The notes beneath the pieces were generated by a model, which made no database searches, was not told the DNA's origin, and was given only the letters and a program-made list of their open reading frames with translations. From the NCBI GenBank assembly GCA_947588685.1, contig CANPYM010000001.1, forward strand, positions 81,678-145,677: a stretch of DNA of 64,000 nt, written 5' to 3'. Position numbers and translations under genes: made by a program. The DNA comes from an uncultured Bacilli bacterium. GTDB lineage: Bacteria; Bacillota_I; Bacilli_A; RF39; UBA660. Positions within the stretch are counted from its first letter, which is position 1, and every line of letters starts with the position of its first letter. Of the stretch, positions 16,574 through 25,066 are shown one piece after another.

Positions 16574-17662
16574 TTATTTCTCTCCTTTTAATAATTCATT
16601 TAACCATATAACCGGATAGCCTAAATATTTAATATGAAAGCAATATATGCCTTTAATATTTTCTTTTTTAACTTTAATGGTATCAGCTTTTAGATTGTTA
16701 TCCCCTTTTGTTTCATAACTATTTACTTCCTTATTAATAACGCGGTGAATGATATACGTTTGATCTATTTTATAAACAATAATAGAATCCTTTTTGAGGT
16801 CCTTTAAATCTTTTTTATAGATGACGATATCACCCCTACTAAAGGTTGGCTGCATACTATTAGACATAACTGCTATTGCTTCATATTTAAATAGTCCTAA
16901 CATAAAGCATATAAGAATGATAATAAATTGATAAATAATAAAGTATGAAGTTTTACAATGAGATTGTTTAGGTGGATTAGTAAGAAAAGAATAATATATA
17001 AAGCCATACTTTATTAAATAAAAACTACCAATCATAAACCAGTTCATATTAGGTAAAATAAAACAAGAAAGAAAAACTAGTTTCTCAGTCACACTAATTA
17101 CTATGGGTAAATAATAATTATATTTTAAAGAAAGTAAAGTAAATAATATATTACGAAAAATAATTTGCACAAACATAACGAAAAAATAATAAAACATTTT
17201 TAAACTAGATAAGTTAATTAAGTAATTGATATTTAAATCGTTAAGGATAAAAGTTATAGTCAAAAAATAAAGCAAAGAAATATTCTTGGAATTGCTCTTA
17301 ATTAAAATATAGCGTACACACTCTATACCAATAATTGGAATAATTGTTGTAAAAATATTCTCTAATAAATTAGTGATTTGATGATTCATAGGATTTCTAA
17401 TAAAACCACTTAAATAACCTAACGAAAAATAGATGATGTCAAAAACAAAAATGATGATAAAAAGTTTAATGAGGGGTTCTTTAGTTTGGTGGATAAAATA
17501 ATTACCTTTAGTACTTATAAGAAAAGTTAAAATAATTAACCAAAAAATAGCGTTAAGATAGTTAATAAAGAGATTTAAACCATATAGTTTAAAAGGAAAA
17601 CTAATTATGAAATAGCCCAATATTAGATAAAATAATCTTTTATTATTCATTTTTATTAACAT
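16574..17662 (-). CDS. SipW-type signal peptidase I with an N-terminal polytopic extension
   Basis: A 362-residue membrane protein. The C-terminal ~110 residues are an S26B (ER/SipW-type) signal peptidase: the nucleophile Ser in VMSNSMQPTFSRGDI, the His replacing Lys in YIIHRVIN, and the TKGDNN box. About seven extra hydrophobic segments precede it, which is unusual, as SipW itself is only ~190 residues. The extension resembles polytopic membrane-protease partners but has no clear motif. It is expected to cleave the TasA-like protein encoded just upstream. The RBS is weak. Confidence 0.85.
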   Translation of the reverse strand: MLIKMNNKRLFYLILGYFIISFPFKLYGLNLFINYLNAIFWLIILTFLISTKGNYFIHQTKEPLIKLFIIIFVFDIIYFSLGYLSGFIRNPMNHQITNLLENIFTTIIPIIGIECVRYILIKSNSKNISLLYFLTITFILNDLNINYLINLSSLKMFYYFFVMFVQIIFRNILFTLLSLKYNYYLPIVISVTEKLVFLSCFILPNMNWFMIGSFYLIKYGFIYYSFLTNPPKQSHCKTSYFIIYQFIIILICFMLGLFKYEAIAVMSNSMQPTFSRGDIVIYKKDLKDLKKDSIIVYKIDQTYIIHRVINKEVNSYETKGDNNLKADTIKVKKENIKGIYCFHIKYLGYPVIWLNELLKGEK

Positions 17663-17734
17663 TTTCGTAGCAATTTAGGACTATTATCATAACTTATTAA
17701 TAGAGATAATTTTCTTAAATGACGTCTTAGTACG

Positions 17735-18211
17735 TTATTTTTGAACATATTCAATCATCCCTGTTAAACTTTTAGTTGTATCCGTTGGGGGAATATCAAC
17801 ATCTTCATAAGTGACAATGATAAAAAAACTTGTCTCTTCGTTAACTGCTAAATCATTTGCTAAATTAGTCGTTGTATAATTTATAGCGTCACTACCTTCC
17901 CCTTCGGTAAAAATGACATTATTTAAAGTAGCGTCAATCGTGCCCTTGTTAGCTACTGTTACTTTATATGTAATTTCATCACCCGGTTTATTTAATTTAG
18001 CATCAAAACTTAAGGTTGTGTTAGTAAAAGTTGGTGTTCCTGCGTCACACCCTGTAGATACACTTTCAACTTCAACATCCGTAATTAAGACATTCCACTC
18101 CCCAACAATCTCGGCATTACCATTAATATCTAACTCACTAGCAAAACGTGAGTACCCTACCGCCATTAGAATCGTAATAATAAGCATACTTAAGATAATA
18201 CGTTTAGACAT
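17735..18211 (-). CDS. TasA/camelysin-like exported matrix or pilus subunit
   Basis: A 158-residue secreted protein. The N-terminal membrane segment (ILSMLIITILMAVGYSRFAS) is followed directly by ELDINGNAEI, the motif that starts mature TasA/camelysin proteins processed by SipW. The rest is a beta-sandwich with FDAKLNKPGDEITYKVTVANKGT, typical of the family. It is probably a fibre or matrix component. The ATG at 18209-18211 is chosen for its strong RBS (AAAGGAG), five codons inside the track ORF. It is the first gene of tasA-like > sipW-like > DUF5305. Confidence 0.8.
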   Translation of the reverse strand: MSKRIILSMLIITILMAVGYSRFASELDINGNAEIVGEWNVLITDVEVESVSTGCDAGTPTFTNTTLSFDAKLNKPGDEITYKVTVANKGTIDATLNNVIFTEGEGSDAINYTTTNLANDLAVNEETSFFIIVTYEDVDIPPTDTTKSLTGMIEYVQK

Positions 18212-18352
18212 AATAACTCCTTTCAAGATTAACTTTTAAGCTATCCTATTTCTAGATTATGTAAGATGAAAATAGTTGTCTAATTTAAACATCTTAAAAT
18301 TAAAACATATCTTGAAATTAAAGTATGATATAATAAATAGCCAGGTGGTATT

Positions 18353-18880
18353 ATGGCTACTTTAAAAATGTCTTGCGAGGAAATAAGACAAGCTATTAGT
18401 ATTAAAGAAGATGACTGGGAATACACGCAAGATACAAATTGTTATGCGTTTGCTTTAGGATTAGATATTAAAGAAAATGATATTGTAAAAGGCGCCTATC
18501 AACTAGGAGTTATCGGAGCCATAATAAATAATATAAGTATTGATGAACTTAAAAAAATGTCTTTAGAAGAAAGATTATTGATGGATTTAAAGGCTCTTAA
18601 AATCCATTGTGAGGATAGTTTAGAAAGTGCCACTTCAGATTTAAGAGTTGGTCAAAAATATAGTGATTTATGGTGGATTATTTCTTTACTAACTGATGGG
18701 AAAAGATTTCATTTTATGAGAAAAAGCTATAGTGGTATTTGGTATCAAAAATGGGGTTATCTAGCGCCCGTTATCAATTATGATTTTGATAGAAAAGTTA
18801 TTACCAATCCAAGCAAAGCCAATCTAGGAGATTATAAAGTTGTCAAAACATATCGTTTAAGTTACCGAGAAAAATATTAA
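18353..18880 (+). CDS. Papain/NlpC-fold-like Cys-His protein
   Basis: A 175-residue protein without a signal peptide. The N-terminal DTNCYAFALGLD and the later FHFMRKSYSGIWYQKWGY match the pattern NCYAYAL...HxFRQxxDGxWxHK seen in a widespread, mostly uncharacterised papain-like cysteine peptidase/amidase family. The end (NPSKANLGDYKVVKTYRLSYRE) fits the same family. Cys in NCYAF and His in FHFMR are the likely catalytic pair. The substrate is unknown. The RBS AGGTGG and a TATAAT upstream support expression. Confidence 0.6.
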   Translation: MATLKMSCEEIRQAISIKEDDWEYTQDTNCYAFALGLDIKENDIVKGAYQLGVIGAIINNISIDELKKMSLEERLLMDLKALKIHCEDSLESATSDLRVGQKYSDLWWIISLLTDGKRFHFMRKSYSGIWYQKWGYLAPVINYDFDRKVITNPSKANLGDYKVVKTYRLSYREKY

Positions 18881-18904
18881 ATAACTTACAATTTTATAAC
18901 AAAC

Positions 18905-18933
18905 TTGACTTAACAAAAATGATACCTTATAAT
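18905..18933 (+). promoter_or_regulatory. Promoter of the metallophosphoesterase gene
   Basis: TTGACT, 17 bases and TATAAT, about 30 bases before the ATG at 18963. Confidence 0.7.
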
Positions 18934-18962
18934 AGCTCATCAAGAAAAGGAAGAGTTATCAT

Positions 18963-19877
18963 ATGAATAATTTTCATACAACTTCTTATAAACTATATAA
19001 TCCTAAAGTTCAAAGGCAAATTAACTTTAGTGTCATTAGTGATCTTCATTTTAGTTATACTGTATCAAGCAAAAAACTAGCAGCCATACTAAATAAATTA
19101 GCAAGTCTAGAGCCTGATTATATTTTGTTCCCCGGCGATTTAATTGATTCAGTAGATATGGTTGAAGATACTAAAGAAAGAATGCGACTAATATCTTGGC
19201 TTCATAATCTTAAGGATATTGCGCCTACTCTAATATCTTTAGGTAGTCATGATTACTATAAAAAAACACCAAATGGTGCTTGGGAATATCATCCTAATGA
19301 AGATTTCTTAGAAGAGATTAATTCTATTCCACGAATAACGTTACTAGATAATGCATCATATAATGATGATAATATTTTTGTTACCGGAATAACACAAAGC
19401 TTTGCTTTTTATCATCAGACAAAGAAAAAACACGACGAAGATAAAGACACGTTAATTAAAGATATAAAAGATAATCTCCCCCAAATTATTCCTAATGATA
19501 AATTAACTATTTTACTACTTCACTCTCCTGTTCATTTAGCTGATCAAGATACTTTAGCAATGCTTCAAAGTTTTGATTTAATCATTTGCGGCCATATGCA
19601 TAATGGCTGTGTCCCACCAATACTATATGAACTATGGCCTTCAACAAGGGGTCTTATCTCACCTAAGAAAGCTTTCTTTCCTAAATATGAAAGAAATACA
19701 TTGCGAAAGAAAAATGATAAAATCTTAGTCAATGGTCCGCTAACAATGTTTCAAGAATGTACAGGCCATTTACAACTAGCTAATATTATGTATCCCATAT
19801 ACAATAGTTTTGTTACATTTTCTAGTGACTCTACCTATGATACTGAAAAAGTAAAAGTTAAAAAACATTATCGATAA
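18963..19877 (+). CDS. Metallophosphoesterase (calcineurin-like)
   Basis: A 304-residue two-metal phosphoesterase. The metal-binding motifs are all present: SDLHF (D-x-H), PGDLID (GDxxD), SLGSHDYY (family GNHD, with Ser in place of Asn), LLHSPVH and CGHMHNG (GHxH). The Asn to Ser change at the transition-state residue is unusual. Homologues of the YkuE/YkoQ type act on phospholipids or UDP-sugars at the membrane, but no export signal is seen here. It is monocistronic between its own promoter and terminator. Confidence 0.85.
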   Translation: MNNFHTTSYKLYNPKVQRQINFSVISDLHFSYTVSSKKLAAILNKLASLEPDYILFPGDLIDSVDMVEDTKERMRLISWLHNLKDIAPTLISLGSHDYYKKTPNGAWEYHPNEDFLEEINSIPRITLLDNASYNDDNIFVTGITQSFAFYHQTKKKHDEDKDTLIKDIKDNLPQIIPNDKLTILLLHSPVHLADQDTLAMLQSFDLIICGHMHNGCVPPILYELWPSTRGLISPKKAFFPKYERNTLRKKNDKILVNGPLTMFQECTGHLQLANIMYPIYNSFVTFSSDSTYDTEKVKVKKHYR

Positions 19878-19882
19878 AAACA

Positions 19883-19910
19883 AAAGCCTTGTAAATCAAG
19901 GCTTTTTTAA
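19883..19910 (+). terminator. Terminator of the phosphoesterase gene
   Basis: AAAGCCTTG and CAAGGCTTT pair around TAAAT, followed by a T run. Confidence 0.85.
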
Positions 19911-19913
19911 TGT

Positions 19914-20242
19914 AATTTATAAAACTAACAGAATAAAAAACTATAATATATAATTTGGCAAGCTAGCAAAAAGTAATCAACTATTACATTTTATATAAAA
20001 GATGTTATTAGAACCAATTGATAAAATTAGAATGCGCAACGCAAACGATATGATTGTTAATTTAAAGAAACAATTAAATTAATTATAATAAGGTTTTAGA
20101 AACCTTTACTAGGAAAGTACTAGGAAAAATGATATAATGAATTTAGTAATAATATGGGTGGATATATTATCATTTTCAACAATTAATCATAGCAAAATAA
20201 GTATTAGATATATTGTTTGATAAAATTTAAGGTGAAGTGATT
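19914..20242. other. Accessory-type gap with a 26-codon ORF
   Basis: No full gene is visible. A 26-codon frame at 20002-20082 encodes an MLLEPIDKIRMRN-type peptide that looks like the C-terminal end of a lost protein. A small hairpin AAGGTTT-TAG-AAACCTT follows it. The rest is AT-rich leader and promoter DNA for the next gene. Confidence 0.4.
20107..20138 (+). promoter_or_regulatory. -10 box with a tandem TACTAGGAAA repeat
   Basis: TACTAGGAAA occurs twice, 11 bases apart, directly before a perfect TATAAT. Direct repeats on one DNA face at this place suggest a regulator site. The leader to the gene start is about 100 bases long. Confidence 0.4.
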
Positions 20243-21604
20243 ATGTTAAAGAAAGATATTTTAGATTTAATAGACAGTTTTGAAAGAGAAACTTGGAAGT
20301 ATACGTATAACGATAATTTAAATGATGATATGGATTACATTTATTCTCTTGAAAATGAAATAAAAAATGCTGATGAAGCAAATTTAAAACCAATATATGA
20401 CAAGCTAATCGCCCTAATGGGAATAATTAGATTTAAATATGGCTTTGAAAGTATACTAATAAACAGTAATCCAGAACTTGAAAATCTAAAAAAAATAATT
20501 GAAAACATTTCACTAGATAGTAGTGATATAATTAATCAATATAATTATGTTTCTACTATGTATAATGATTGTATGAGTAAAACTACAAATGTCGATTTTA
20601 TCGAAAATAAATATAAAGATATTCAAGAAAAAGAAGGATTATATTTAGCTATTGAATCATTAAAATCACTAATTAGCAATGAAAACTATAGGCAACTATT
20701 AGATCAAAACCAAATTAATGAAATAATTATCGATTGTATTAAATTAAATAATAACGCCGTAAGTTTAGAAAAAATCGAACTAAAATATAAAGATATTATA
20801 AAACGAATATGGGAATATTCATTATCAGATAAGATAGATGAAAGTGGTATCTTTAGAATTCTATTTTCAAATATTTCTGGTGGTACTATAAAACAGCAAT
20901 CTGATATGTTAATTAATAGACCAGATCAATCATCTTGTAGTATGATTAGTTCTAACTTTATAGCAACTTATGGATCAGCAACTAGAAAAATAGGTTTTAT
21001 TTATCCAAGCAATTCAGAAATAATTACATTTGGTGCATCTGATCTTGGCTCTAATGTTTTTGGAACTGGTTTAGTTAACAAGGAAAAGGGAACGTTGCTT
21101 GCTACGCCACAAGTTCTTGAAAGAATGGGAATGGTAAGAGCTATTAAAAATGGTGAAGATATATATTCATCAAGTTGTTATAATGAGATACTTGTTAATG
21201 CTAAGCCTTGTGGAATTGTAGTTTTAGACTTGGGCGAAAAAGATTTGAATATTGACTATCAAGAAGCAAAAATGCTTTCTTTACAAATGCATTTACCACT
21301 ATATTATATAGATACTATGCAATATAAAAAGGATTTATCAGAAGCTGATAAATATTATATAGCCTTTCATTCAATAATGTCTTATTTAGGAATGTCTAGA
21401 GATGAATTATTAAAGGAAATAGAACAAAATAATGGCTATTCTAAAATAGATGAGCTCATTAATATTTATAAAGATCAAATTGCGGAAATCTTTTTGATTT
21501 TAAAAAGGAAAGGAAATTTAAGTAAAGAAAATATGTGTCAAATATTGGGTAATATAATAGACGTTTCTAAAACAATGCCAAAAGTAGATGGTATAACTAA
21601 ATAG
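20243..21604 (+). CDS. Unrecognised 453-residue accessory protein
   Basis: I do not recognise this protein. Residues ~1-225 are charged and helical, probably coiled coil. Residues ~230-385 look like a compact domain with conserved-looking small and Cys residues (SSCSMISSNFIATYGS, IYPSNSEIITFG, GEDIYSSSCYNEILVNAKP, CGIVVLDLGEKDLN). The end is helical. There is no signal peptide or membrane segment. Codon use is more AT-biased than in the neighbours. It lies alone between a terminator and tRNA-Gly, a usual place for acquired genes. The ATG at 20243 has AAGGTG in front; the track start is a GTG six bases earlier. Confidence 0.65.
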   Translation: MLKKDILDLIDSFERETWKYTYNDNLNDDMDYIYSLENEIKNADEANLKPIYDKLIALMGIIRFKYGFESILINSNPELENLKKIIENISLDSSDIINQYNYVSTMYNDCMSKTTNVDFIENKYKDIQEKEGLYLAIESLKSLISNENYRQLLDQNQINEIIIDCIKLNNNAVSLEKIELKYKDIIKRIWEYSLSDKIDESGIFRILFSNISGGTIKQQSDMLINRPDQSSCSMISSNFIATYGSATRKIGFIYPSNSEIITFGASDLGSNVFGTGLVNKEKGTLLATPQVLERMGMVRAIKNGEDIYSSSCYNEILVNAKPCGIVVLDLGEKDLNIDYQEAKMLSLQMHLPLYYIDTMQYKKDLSEADKYYIAFHSIMSYLGMSRDELLKEIEQNNGYSKIDELINIYKDQIAEIFLILKRKGNLSKENMCQILGNIIDVSKTMPKVDGITK

Positions 21605-22000
21605 GACATAGATTTATAATGTAAAGACCTTAGCAAACATATAAATTAAATACATTAATTGTATTCAGTAGTTATAGAAGAATTAAGAAGAAAAGAAAAA
21701 ATGTGAAAGACAAGAACGAGTAAAAAAATAGTTCAGCACCTTCTTAATAAAACAAATGATTGTGGAATAAGTAAACATAAAAGTATTCATATGTAAAAAC
21801 GATGACTTAAATATGTCATCGTTTTTACATATATTTCATTAATCTTTTCTAAAACCATTCTAGATTGTTAAAATTTCATTTTAGTATAGTGTGTTTACTG
21901 TACAACAAAAAAGTAGATGTTTAAATGATAATCCACAATATGTACTAAAAAATATTCAAAATGATGAACTTAGTATCTTCCACCTAATGATGTTAAATAT
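21605..22000. other. Non-coding stretch left of tRNA-Gly
   Basis: About 400 bases without a convincing gene. It holds a perfect 18-bp hairpin (21789-21832) and AT-rich DNA with broken frames such as one encoding SKKIVQHLLNKTND, possibly gene debris. The track ORF at 21891 runs across the tRNA and is not real. Confidence 0.5.
21789..21832 (+). terminator. Perfect 18-bp hairpin
   Basis: ATATGTAAAAACGATGAC is fully complementary to GTCATCGTTTTTACATAT around an 8-base loop. It is about 185 bases after the stop of the 453-residue gene. It has only a weak T tract, so it may be a terminator or a structured element. Confidence 0.55.
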
Positions 22001-22030
22001 AAAAACTAGTCTTTATACAAGGACTAGTCT
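22001..22030 (-). terminator. Terminator of tRNA-Gly
   Basis: ACTAGTC pairs with GACTAGT, followed by TTTTTA on the minus strand, starting 11 bases after the tRNA end. Confidence 0.7.
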
Positions 22031-22041
22031 ATTTACAAAAA

Positions 22042-22115
22042 TGGAGCGGGTGATGGGAATCGGACCCACGTTATCAGCTTGGAAGGCTGGAGTTCTACCA
22101 TTGAACTACACCCGC
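22042..22115 (-). tRNA. tRNA-Gly (UCC)
   Basis: A 74-base cloverleaf: acceptor arm GCGGGTG/CACCCGC, D-arm with AATGGTAGAAC, anticodon loop CTTCCAA (anticodon TCC), T-loop GTTCGA-like GGTCCGATTCC, discriminator T and an encoded CCA end. A consensus promoter lies upstream and a hairpin terminator downstream. Confidence 0.96.
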
Positions 22116-22136
22116 ATAACTCCACTGACATTTAAC

Positions 22137-22166
22137 ATTATAAATGATAAATGCCAGTTTTGTCAA
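22137..22166 (-). promoter_or_regulatory. Promoter of tRNA-Gly
   Basis: Perfect TTGACA and TATAAT separated by 18 bases on the minus strand, ending 21 bases before the tRNA. It overlaps the last codons of the phosphatase gene. Confidence 0.85.
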
Positions 22167-22624
22167 TATATTTTATTATTTTTATCTAAAAAGGTATATA
22201 AGGCTAAGCATCCTTTACAGATTTCCTCATAGGCAACCTCAAAGTCATGTGTATACCATGGATCGGCAATATTACAATTATTACCAATAAAGTATAATAA
22301 CTTATATATTTTATTATTCGTGTTAAGAAGACGATTTAACATCCGCACATCGTCATCATCCATAGCAATAATATAATCGTATGCATGATACTCCCTCTCG
22401 GTTATTTGTTTAGCGCGATGTGGTTCGATTAAAATATCTTTTTCATCTAGTTTTTTAAAAGCTAAAGGATATAATGGTTCCCCTTCTTCTTCATCACTAA
22501 CACCTCTAGAATTGATGATAAACTTATCAGCGCATCCTTTTTTACGAACAATATCTTTCATAATAAACTCGGCCATTGGTGAGCGACATATATTACCATG
22601 ACAAACAAACAATATCTTAATCAT
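22163..22624 (-). CDS. Low-molecular-weight protein tyrosine phosphatase
   Basis: A 153-residue LMW-PTP. The catalytic P-loop CHGNICRSP (C-x5-R-S) is at residues 8-16 and the general-acid loop DPWYTHDFE near residue 121. These enzymes remove phosphate from protein tyrosine or arginine in the cytoplasm. The start overlaps the stop of the upstream UDG-like gene by one base (TAATG), so they form an operon. Confidence 0.93.
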   Translation of the reverse strand: MIKILFVCHGNICRSPMAEFIMKDIVRKKGCADKFIINSRGVSDEEEGEPLYPLAFKKLDEKDILIEPHRAKQITEREYHAYDYIIAMDDDDVRMLNRLLNTNNKIYKLLYFIGNNCNIADPWYTHDFEVAYEEICKGCLALYTFLDKNNKIY

Positions 22625-23277
22625 TATTTCGCCTCCATTTGATTAATAATCCACTTTAAATCTTCAAGAGCTTTATCAATGTTGAAAGAACCGTTACCAA
22701 CAGGATAATAAACGGGATAAACCGGATACTCTTGATTATCAACAATTAATGTAAAACCTTTTTTACGACACTGTGAGACCGCTATTTTTTCATTCAAAAT
22801 AATAGAACTTACCTGATTACCAAAAGTAATTATCTTTTTAGGCCGAATAATAGCAATTTCTTTTAAAAGCAAATCTAAATATTGACGGTAGACCTCGTTA
22901 GGTAATGGTCTAGCATCAACTTGCGTACATTTACCAAGATTTGTAATAAAGACTTTATGTTTTTTAATATTCGCATAAACTTGTTTGGCAAATAAAGGTG
23001 TCCAGTCACTACCTTTTTTATTTTTAATGGCAAGATAAATATCTTCATCTAATAATCCCACTTGATATAATACAGCCCAAATATTTTTAGTTCCAATCCA
23101 AGGCGAATGAATCCCCTTCCAATCTTTTGCGGAAGCAATATTGCGGCCTGTAGGATTCATAAATATTAAACATAGATTAGGTTTTTTAGTGCATCCCCCA
23201 TTATATATAGAATGCAGTTCTTTCGCGCCATATTTAAGTTGTAATCGATCATATTCTTGATTTAATTCTTCAAGCAT
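22624..23277 (-). CDS. Uracil-DNA glycosylase superfamily protein
   Basis: A 217-residue protein of the UDG fold. Motif A is FMNPTGRNIAS, differing from the GExPG of families 4 and 5, and the C-terminal motif is YYPVGNGSFN in place of HPS. The central IITFGNQVSSIIL is the family beta-strand and P-loop-like turn. A role in DNA base repair or binding of modified bases is likely, but the substrate is unknown. It forms an operon with the LMW phosphatase; the RBS is GGTGG. Confidence 0.7.
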   Translation of the reverse strand: MLEELNQEYDRLQLKYGAKELHSIYNGGCTKKPNLCLIFMNPTGRNIASAKDWKGIHSPWIGTKNIWAVLYQVGLLDEDIYLAIKNKKGSDWTPLFAKQVYANIKKHKVFITNLGKCTQVDARPLPNEVYRQYLDLLLKEIAIIRPKKIITFGNQVSSIILNEKIAVSQCRKKGFTLIVDNQEYPVYPVYYPVGNGSFNIDKALEDLKWIINQMEAK

Positions 23278-23347
23278 CTAACCACCATCTTTATTATAAC
23301 ACATAAACAAGAAAGAAAACCGAATATAATTTTTTTTGAGATAACTC

Positions 23348-23377
23348 TTTACATCACTTTTTTAAGAGTGATATAAT
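23348..23377 (+). promoter_or_regulatory. Promoter of pyrG
   Basis: TTTACA, 18 bases and a perfect TATAAT. Transcription should begin around 23383-23385, a few bases before the attenuator stem. The initial transcript does not show the GGGC start used for reiterative control in Bacillus. Confidence 0.75.
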
Positions 23378-23386
23378 TAAAGAGAG

Positions 23387-23413
23387 CCTAGGGAGTTCTC
23401 TTTAGGTTTTTTT
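23387..23413 (+). terminator. Attenuator hairpin in the pyrG leader
   Basis: CCTAGGGA pairs with TCTTTAGG (two G-T pairs) around GTTC and is followed by TTTTTTT, all before the RBS. An intrinsic terminator between promoter and gene start implies regulated read-through. An alternative pairing of AAAGAGA with TCTCTTT in the same leader could act as the antiterminator. Known Bacillus pyrG genes are controlled by CTP through such a leader terminator. Confidence 0.75.
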
Positions 23414-23432
23414 GTATTTAGGAGGGTTATGT

Positions 23433-25040
23433 ATGGCAAAATATGTATTTGTAACAGGTGGTGTTTGTTCAGGACTAGGTAAAGGTATTACAGCATCATC
23501 AATCGCTTTATTACTTAAAGGAAAAGGATATAAGGTCTTTATGCAAAAGTTTGATCCTTATATGAATGTTGATCCAGGAACGATGTCCCCTATTCAACAT
23601 GGTGAGGTATTTGTCACAGCTGATGGTTGTGAGACTGATCTAGACTTAGGACACTATGAACGTTTCATCGATGAAGAGTTAAATTACACTTCTAATATAA
23701 CAAATGGAAAGATCTATTCCAGCGTCATTGAAAAAGAACGCCGTGGTGATTATTTAGGCGCAACAATTCAAATTGTTCCTCATATTTCTAATGAGATTAA
23801 AAATAAAATATATGAAGCTGGGGCTAGTAGCGGCGCTGATATTGTCATCACCGAAATTGGTGGAACTGTTGGTGATATCGAAGGTAGTGTAATGATGGAG
23901 TCCTTAAGGCAATTTAAGATGGAACAAGGAAGCGCGAATACTTTCTTTGTCCATACGACGCTTGTGCCATACATATTTGGTTCTAATGAATTAAAAACTA
24001 AACCGACACAAAGTAGTATTATCGAACTTAGACGGCTTGGTATCCAACCGGATGTTATCGTTACTAGATCCAATATCGAACTAGGCGATGCGATTAAAAG
24101 CAAAATATCTTTATTTGGTAACATTCCTAAACAAAATATTATTGAAGCCGTTGATGTCAATAATATCTATCAAATCCCTATTAATTTTCATAGACAACAT
24201 ATTGAAGATATTATTCTTGAACAGTTTGGTCTTCCTATCACTGATAGTCATTTAAAATACTGGGAAGATTTAATAAATACCGTTGATAATCTTAAAAATG
24301 AAATTGAAATATCCCTTGTTGGCAAATATATCGAGCTTCATGATGCTTACCTTTCAGTTATGGAAGCATTAAAACATGCGGGATATAAACACAATTTAAA
24401 AATACATATTAACTGGGTAGATTCAGAATCTTTAGAAAAAGAAAATTGCGATTTAAATGCCATCTTTAAAAACTCCAAAGGTATTCTTGTCCCTGGTGGC
24501 TTCGGTCATCGTGGGGTGGAAGGAAAAATTAAAGCCTGTGAATATGCTAGAACCCACAAAATACCATATCTTGGATTATGCCTAGGTATGCAAGTTGCCG
24601 TTATTGAGTTTGCTCGTAATGTTTGTCATATTGAAGATGCCTCATCAAGAGAGTTTAATGAAACTTGTAAAAATCCGGTAATTGATCTTATGGCGGAACA
24701 AAAGACCATCATCAATATGGGTGGAACGCTTAGATTAGGTAACTATGAATGTACAATTAAAAAAGGTACACTAACCCATAAAATATACGATGCAGATAAG
24801 ATTTTAGAAAGACATCGGCATCGTTATGAGTTTAATAATAAATATAAAGAAGAGTTAGAAAATAAAGGTTTAGTCTTTTCCGGTATCAATGAACCAAGTA
24901 ATCTTGTTGAAATAATTGAATATCCACGTCATCCTTTCTTCGTTGCTTGTCAGTTCCATCCGGAGTTTAAATCACGGCCAACAAGACCTCATCCTTTATT
25001 TGATGCCTTTATTGGAGCAGCTAAAAAATACAAAAAATAA
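23433..25040 (+). CDS. pyrG: CTP synthase
   Basis: A 535-residue CTP synthase, making CTP from UTP, ATP and glutamine. The N-terminal synthetase domain begins MAKYVFVTGGVCSGLGKGI (P-loop) and contains the expected EIGGTVGDIE. The C-terminal class I glutaminase has GGFGHRG, the nucleophile in LGLCLGMQ and the catalytic His-Glu in QFHPEFKS. The ATG at 23433 is used because GGAGGG precedes it and homologues start there. It is monocistronic with an attenuated leader and a shared terminator. Confidence 0.98.
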   Translation: MAKYVFVTGGVCSGLGKGITASSIALLLKGKGYKVFMQKFDPYMNVDPGTMSPIQHGEVFVTADGCETDLDLGHYERFIDEELNYTSNITNGKIYSSVIEKERRGDYLGATIQIVPHISNEIKNKIYEAGASSGADIVITEIGGTVGDIEGSVMMESLRQFKMEQGSANTFFVHTTLVPYIFGSNELKTKPTQSSIIELRRLGIQPDVIVTRSNIELGDAIKSKISLFGNIPKQNIIEAVDVNNIYQIPINFHRQHIEDIILEQFGLPITDSHLKYWEDLINTVDNLKNEIEISLVGKYIELHDAYLSVMEALKHAGYKHNLKIHINWVDSESLEKENCDLNAIFKNSKGILVPGGFGHRGVEGKIKACEYARTHKIPYLGLCLGMQVAVIEFARNVCHIEDASSREFNETCKNPVIDLMAEQKTIINMGGTLRLGNYECTIKKGTLTHKIYDADKILERHRHRYEFNNKYKEELENKGLVFSGINEPSNLVEIIEYPRHPFFVACQFHPEFKSRPTRPHPLFDAFIGAAKKYKK

Positions 25041-25066
25041 AAGCTATTTTAAAATAGCTTTTTTAT
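25039..25066. terminator. Bidirectional terminator, pyrG / coiled-coil gene
   Basis: A perfect palindrome AAAAGCTATTTTAAAATAGCTTTT with T's on the plus strand and a matching A/T run on the minus strand, between convergent genes. Confidence 0.85.

Noticed and set aside
21891-22232. 113-residue plus-strand ORF
   Set aside because: It runs antisense across the whole tRNA-Gly gene and into the phosphatase gene, and has no RBS.
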